56,383 nt of DNA from Streptomyces griseus (GTDB lineage: Bacteria > Actinomycetota > Actinomycetes > Nanopelagicales > Nanopelagicaceae), in the NCBI GenBank assembly GCA_945865365.1, contig CAMBDL010000010.1, forward strand, positions 1 to 56,383, read 5' to 3'. The position numbers were made by a program, and so were the translations under genes. Shown here in pieces: positions 53,704 through 56,383 of this stretch. The notes under the pieces are model-generated. The model was not told where the DNA came from, made no database searches, and saw nothing but the letters and a program-made list of their open reading frames with translations. Within the stretch, counting starts at the first letter, position 1. Each line of letters opens with the position of its first letter.

Positions 53704-56198
53704 TGGATGAATTAAACCCAAAAAATCTTGAGTCATTCGACAAGATCGAAACCGTTGATCTTCAAGTCGAGATGGCCCGTTCATATCTTGACTATGCGAT
53801 GTCAGTAATTGTTGGTCGCGCCTTGCCAGATGTGCGCGATGGTCTAAAACCGGTTCACCGACGTGTTTTATATGCGATGTATGACGCTGGTTATCGGCCA
53901 GATAAGGGTTACTACAAATCATCTCGCATCGTTGGTGATGTTATGGGTAACTACCACCCTCACGGAGACACCGCGATCTACGACTCGGTTGTTCGCCTTG
54001 CCCAGCATTGGTCGCTTAGGTATTTATTGATCGATGGAAACGGAAACTTTGGCTCTCCTGGCAATGATCCAGCGGCGGCCATGCGCTATACCGAGGCTCG
54101 TTTATCGCCATTAGCCATGGAGATGATGCGCGATATCGACGAAGACACTGTCAATTTTGTGCCTAACTATGATGGTCGATCACAGGAACCAACGGTTCTA
54201 CCAAGTCGTTTTCCAAACTTACTTGTTAATGGAAGTGCTGGAATTGCCGTCGGCATGGCTACAAATATTCCACCACACAACTTGCGCGAAATCGGCGAGG
54301 CCGTTGTCTACACACTTGAACACCCAGATTTAAAACACAGTGAGCTGCTCAACGAGCTTTTAAAGATCGTTAAAGGCCCTGATTTTCCAACTAAAGCTTT
54401 AATCGTTGGTCGGGGTGGAATTGAAGATGCATATCGCACTGGACGCGGATCCATAACAATGCGGGCGGTTGTACAAGTTGAAGAGATCAATAAGCGCACA
54501 TGTTTAGTTATTAGTGAACTTCCATACCAAGTGAACCCAGATAACTTGGCGTTGAAGATCGCTGAACTTGTCAAAGATGGAAAGATTAAAGGCATTGCAG
54601 ATGTTCGTGATGAAGGCAATGAGCGTTTAGGTCAACGCTTAGTAATTGTTTTACAAAGTAGTGCAATTCCAAAAGTCATTCTTAATAACCTGTATAAACA
54701 CACACAACTGCAAGATACTTTTGGCGCTAACATGTTGGCCCTTGTAGATGGAGTTCCACGAACACTGCGTTTAGATGAGTTTATTCGTTATTACATCGAA
54801 CATCAGGTAGAAGTTATTGTTCGACGCACCAAGTTCCGCTTAACTGAAAAAGAGCGCCGCGCACATATCTTGCAAGGGTACTTAAAAGCACTTGATGCTT
54901 TGGATGCAGTCATTGCTTTAATTCGCGCATCGACAACCCCCGAAGAGGCCCGCACTGGTTTGATGAAACTACTTGGTGTTGATGAGATTCAAGCCAATGC
55001 AATTCTGGATATGCAGTTACGGCGTATTGCAGCGTTGGAGCGTCAGAAGATTAATGACGAATTCGACGCATTAATGGCCGATATTGTTGAATTAAACGCG
55101 ATCCTTATAAGCCCAGAAAAACAGCGAGATATAGTTAAAACCGAGCTTGTTGAATTAGTAACTAAATATGGTGATGAACGGCGTACTCAGATTATAGCCA
55201 GCGAGGGCGACTTTAGCGCTGAAGATTTAATTCCAGATCAAGATGTTGTTGTAACTATTACTCGTGGCGGATATTCAAAGCGAACAATGGCCGATCTTTA
55301 TAGGTCACAACGTCGCGGCGGCCGCGGAGTTAAAGGCGCAGCGTTAAAAGAAGATGATGTTGTCGATCACTTTTTTGTCGCATCTACCCACGACTGGTTA
55401 TTGTTTTTTACGAATCAAGGACGCGTGTACCGTTCAAAAGTTCATGAACTTCCCGATGCCGGACGCGATGCACGCGGACAACATGTTGCAAACTTAATGG
55501 CATTTAAACCTAATGAAAAGATTGCCGAAGTTTTATCATTAAAAGATTACACAATCTCACCTTTCTTAGTTCTTGCGACAAAAGGCGGTCTAGTCAAAAA
55601 GACACCACTGATTGAGTTTGATTCACCTCGAACAGGGGGATTAATCGCTATCTCACTAAAACCGGCAGATGAAGTTGTGGGAGCATCACTTATTAACACT
55701 GAAGACGAACTACTTCTCGTCTCATCAAAGGGAATGTCACTTCGATTTACCGCAGACGACGAGTCATTGCGTCCAATGGGTCGATCAACAAGTGGTGTGA
55801 TAGGGATGAAGTTCCGTGCGGGGGATTCCTTATTAACAATGGCGCGTATTGATTCAGAGTTAGCAGCACACTCATTTGTATTTACGGCCACCGATGGTGG
55901 TTTTGGTAAAAAAACCCCAATCGATGAGTATCGACTCCAAGGCCGTGGAGGCATTGGAATTAAAGCTGCCAAGATTGATGAGAATTCGCGTGGAACCCTT
56001 GTCAGCGCCCTTGTATTGCGTGATGAAGATGAGGTTTTAGCTATTACATCGGCTGGAACGGTGATGCGCACCCCGGCTGGTGAGGTTCGCCAGACTGGCC
56101 GTGACTCTATGGGTGTTCGCCTAGTAAACCTTGATGAAGGAGTTGTCTTGGTATCAGTGACCAAGAACAGCGAAGATGAGATTTCCCCGAAAAGTTAG
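53703..56198 (+). CDS. gyrA: DNA gyrase subunit A
   Basis: An 831-residue subunit that cuts and rejoins DNA. The quinolone-resistance region reads [15 protein letters not shown] (80-94), with Thr at position 90, where E. coli has Ser83. The catalytic Tyr is in MRYTEARLS. The C-terminal wrapping domain keeps the GyrA box QRRGGRG followed by VKGAALKED. It ends without a terminator seen, 102 nt before tRNA-Ile. Confidence 0.98.
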
Positions 56199-56300
56199 TA
56201 TGGTTCACACCTGCAGTTGTAGGGCACTGATTCTCATTTTGGGAGTTAGCGAAGTTCAAGGTAACCTTGCGCTTCTGCATTAAAGAGTGATCTTTTATGC

Positions 56301-56375
56301 GGGCCTATAGCTCAGCCTGGTTAGAGCGCTTCCCTGATAAGGAAGAGGTCGATGGTTCGAGTCCATCTAGGCCCA
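56301..56375 (+). tRNA. tRNA-Ile (GAT anticodon)
   Basis: A 75-nt cloverleaf. The acceptor arm GGGCCTA (56301-56307) pairs with TAGGCCC (56368-56374), with A as discriminator. The anticodon stem CTTCC/GGAAG encloses loop CTGATAA, anticodon GAT at 56336-56338. The T loop has GTTCGAGTC. CCA is not encoded (ACCC follows), so CCA is added by the cca product. The gap from gyrA (56199-56300) holds no other feature that I can see. Confidence 0.97.
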
Positions 56376-56383
56376 CCCGTTCT

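Noticed and set aside
55547-56164. 205-codon minus-strand frame
   Set aside because: Antisense of the gyrA C-terminal region; composition typical of shadow frames.

Overview
The window is an origin-proximal stretch of a chromosome from a streamlined, low-GC member of the Actinobacteria. The gene order is that of Mycobacterium and Streptomyces origins: pcnA-NUDIX-DUF6049-murJ-trxB-trxA-cwlM / parB-parA-rsmG-jag-yidC-yidD-rnpA-rpmH / dnaA-oriC-dnaN-recF-DUF721-gyrB-gyrA-tRNA-Ile. Actinobacterial markers include HspR with a HAIR operator, a FadE5-type acyl-CoA dehydrogenase, a dUMP-forming dCTP deaminase, DUF5318 next to a class A PBP, and GTTTCACGTGAAAC parS sites. AT-leaning codon use, tiny intergenic gaps, overlapping gene ends and many apparently leaderless starts suggest a genome-reduced planktonic lineage such as freshwater acI (Nanopelagicales). 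That placement is an inference from style, not from a marker search.

Layout. 1-4.9 kb: the start of an unidentified membrane protein gene, then a sucrose/fructan-type locus (two ABC permeases, a binding protein and a cytoplasmic GH32 hydrolase) without an ATPase gene. 5-9.1 kb: dedA, pyrE, a histone-H1-like mini-protein and a DUF1800/DUF1501 pair. 9.1-12.9 kb: the dnaK-grpE-dnaJ-hspR heat-shock operon behind a HAIR operator. 12.9-22.1 kb: an Fe-S oxidoreductase, a two-component system, lemA-htpX, dcd, fadE5-like and an EamA transporter. 22.1-27.2 kb: dnaB with a cluster of DnaA-box-like sites upstream, then a dimethylglycine/sarcosine-dehydrogenase-like gene facing away from a choline-kinase-like gene over overlapping promoters. 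27.2-32.6 kb: rpsF-ssb-rpsR-rplI, a GT87-like membrane protein, a class A PBP and DUF5318. 32.6-42.3 kb: an MFS transporter, cca, NUDIX, DUF6049, murJ, thioredoxin system, CwlM-like pseudo-amidase and an aminotransferase. 42.3-46.9 kb: the leftward parAB / rsmG / jag / yidC / yidD / rnpA / rpmH series with two parS sites inside reading frames. 46.9-56.4 kb: dnaA, oriC, dnaN, recF, DUF721, gyrB, gyrA and tRNA-Ile(GAT).

How the parts fit. Replication initiation (DnaA, oriC, DnaB, DnaN, gyrase), segregation (ParAB/parS), envelope growth (PBP, MurJ, CwlM, YidC) and the core translation genes sit together. No CRISPR array, insertion sequence, prophage or defence island is visible. The most interesting signals are regulatory: the DnaA-box array in front of dnaB, a DnaA box within the probable rpmH promoter, face-to-face overlapping promoters near 26.3 kb, a structured rpsF leader, and the recurrent TANNNT hexamer 6-9 nt before start codons. 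Family assignments rest on motifs and recalled homologues; no database search was run.
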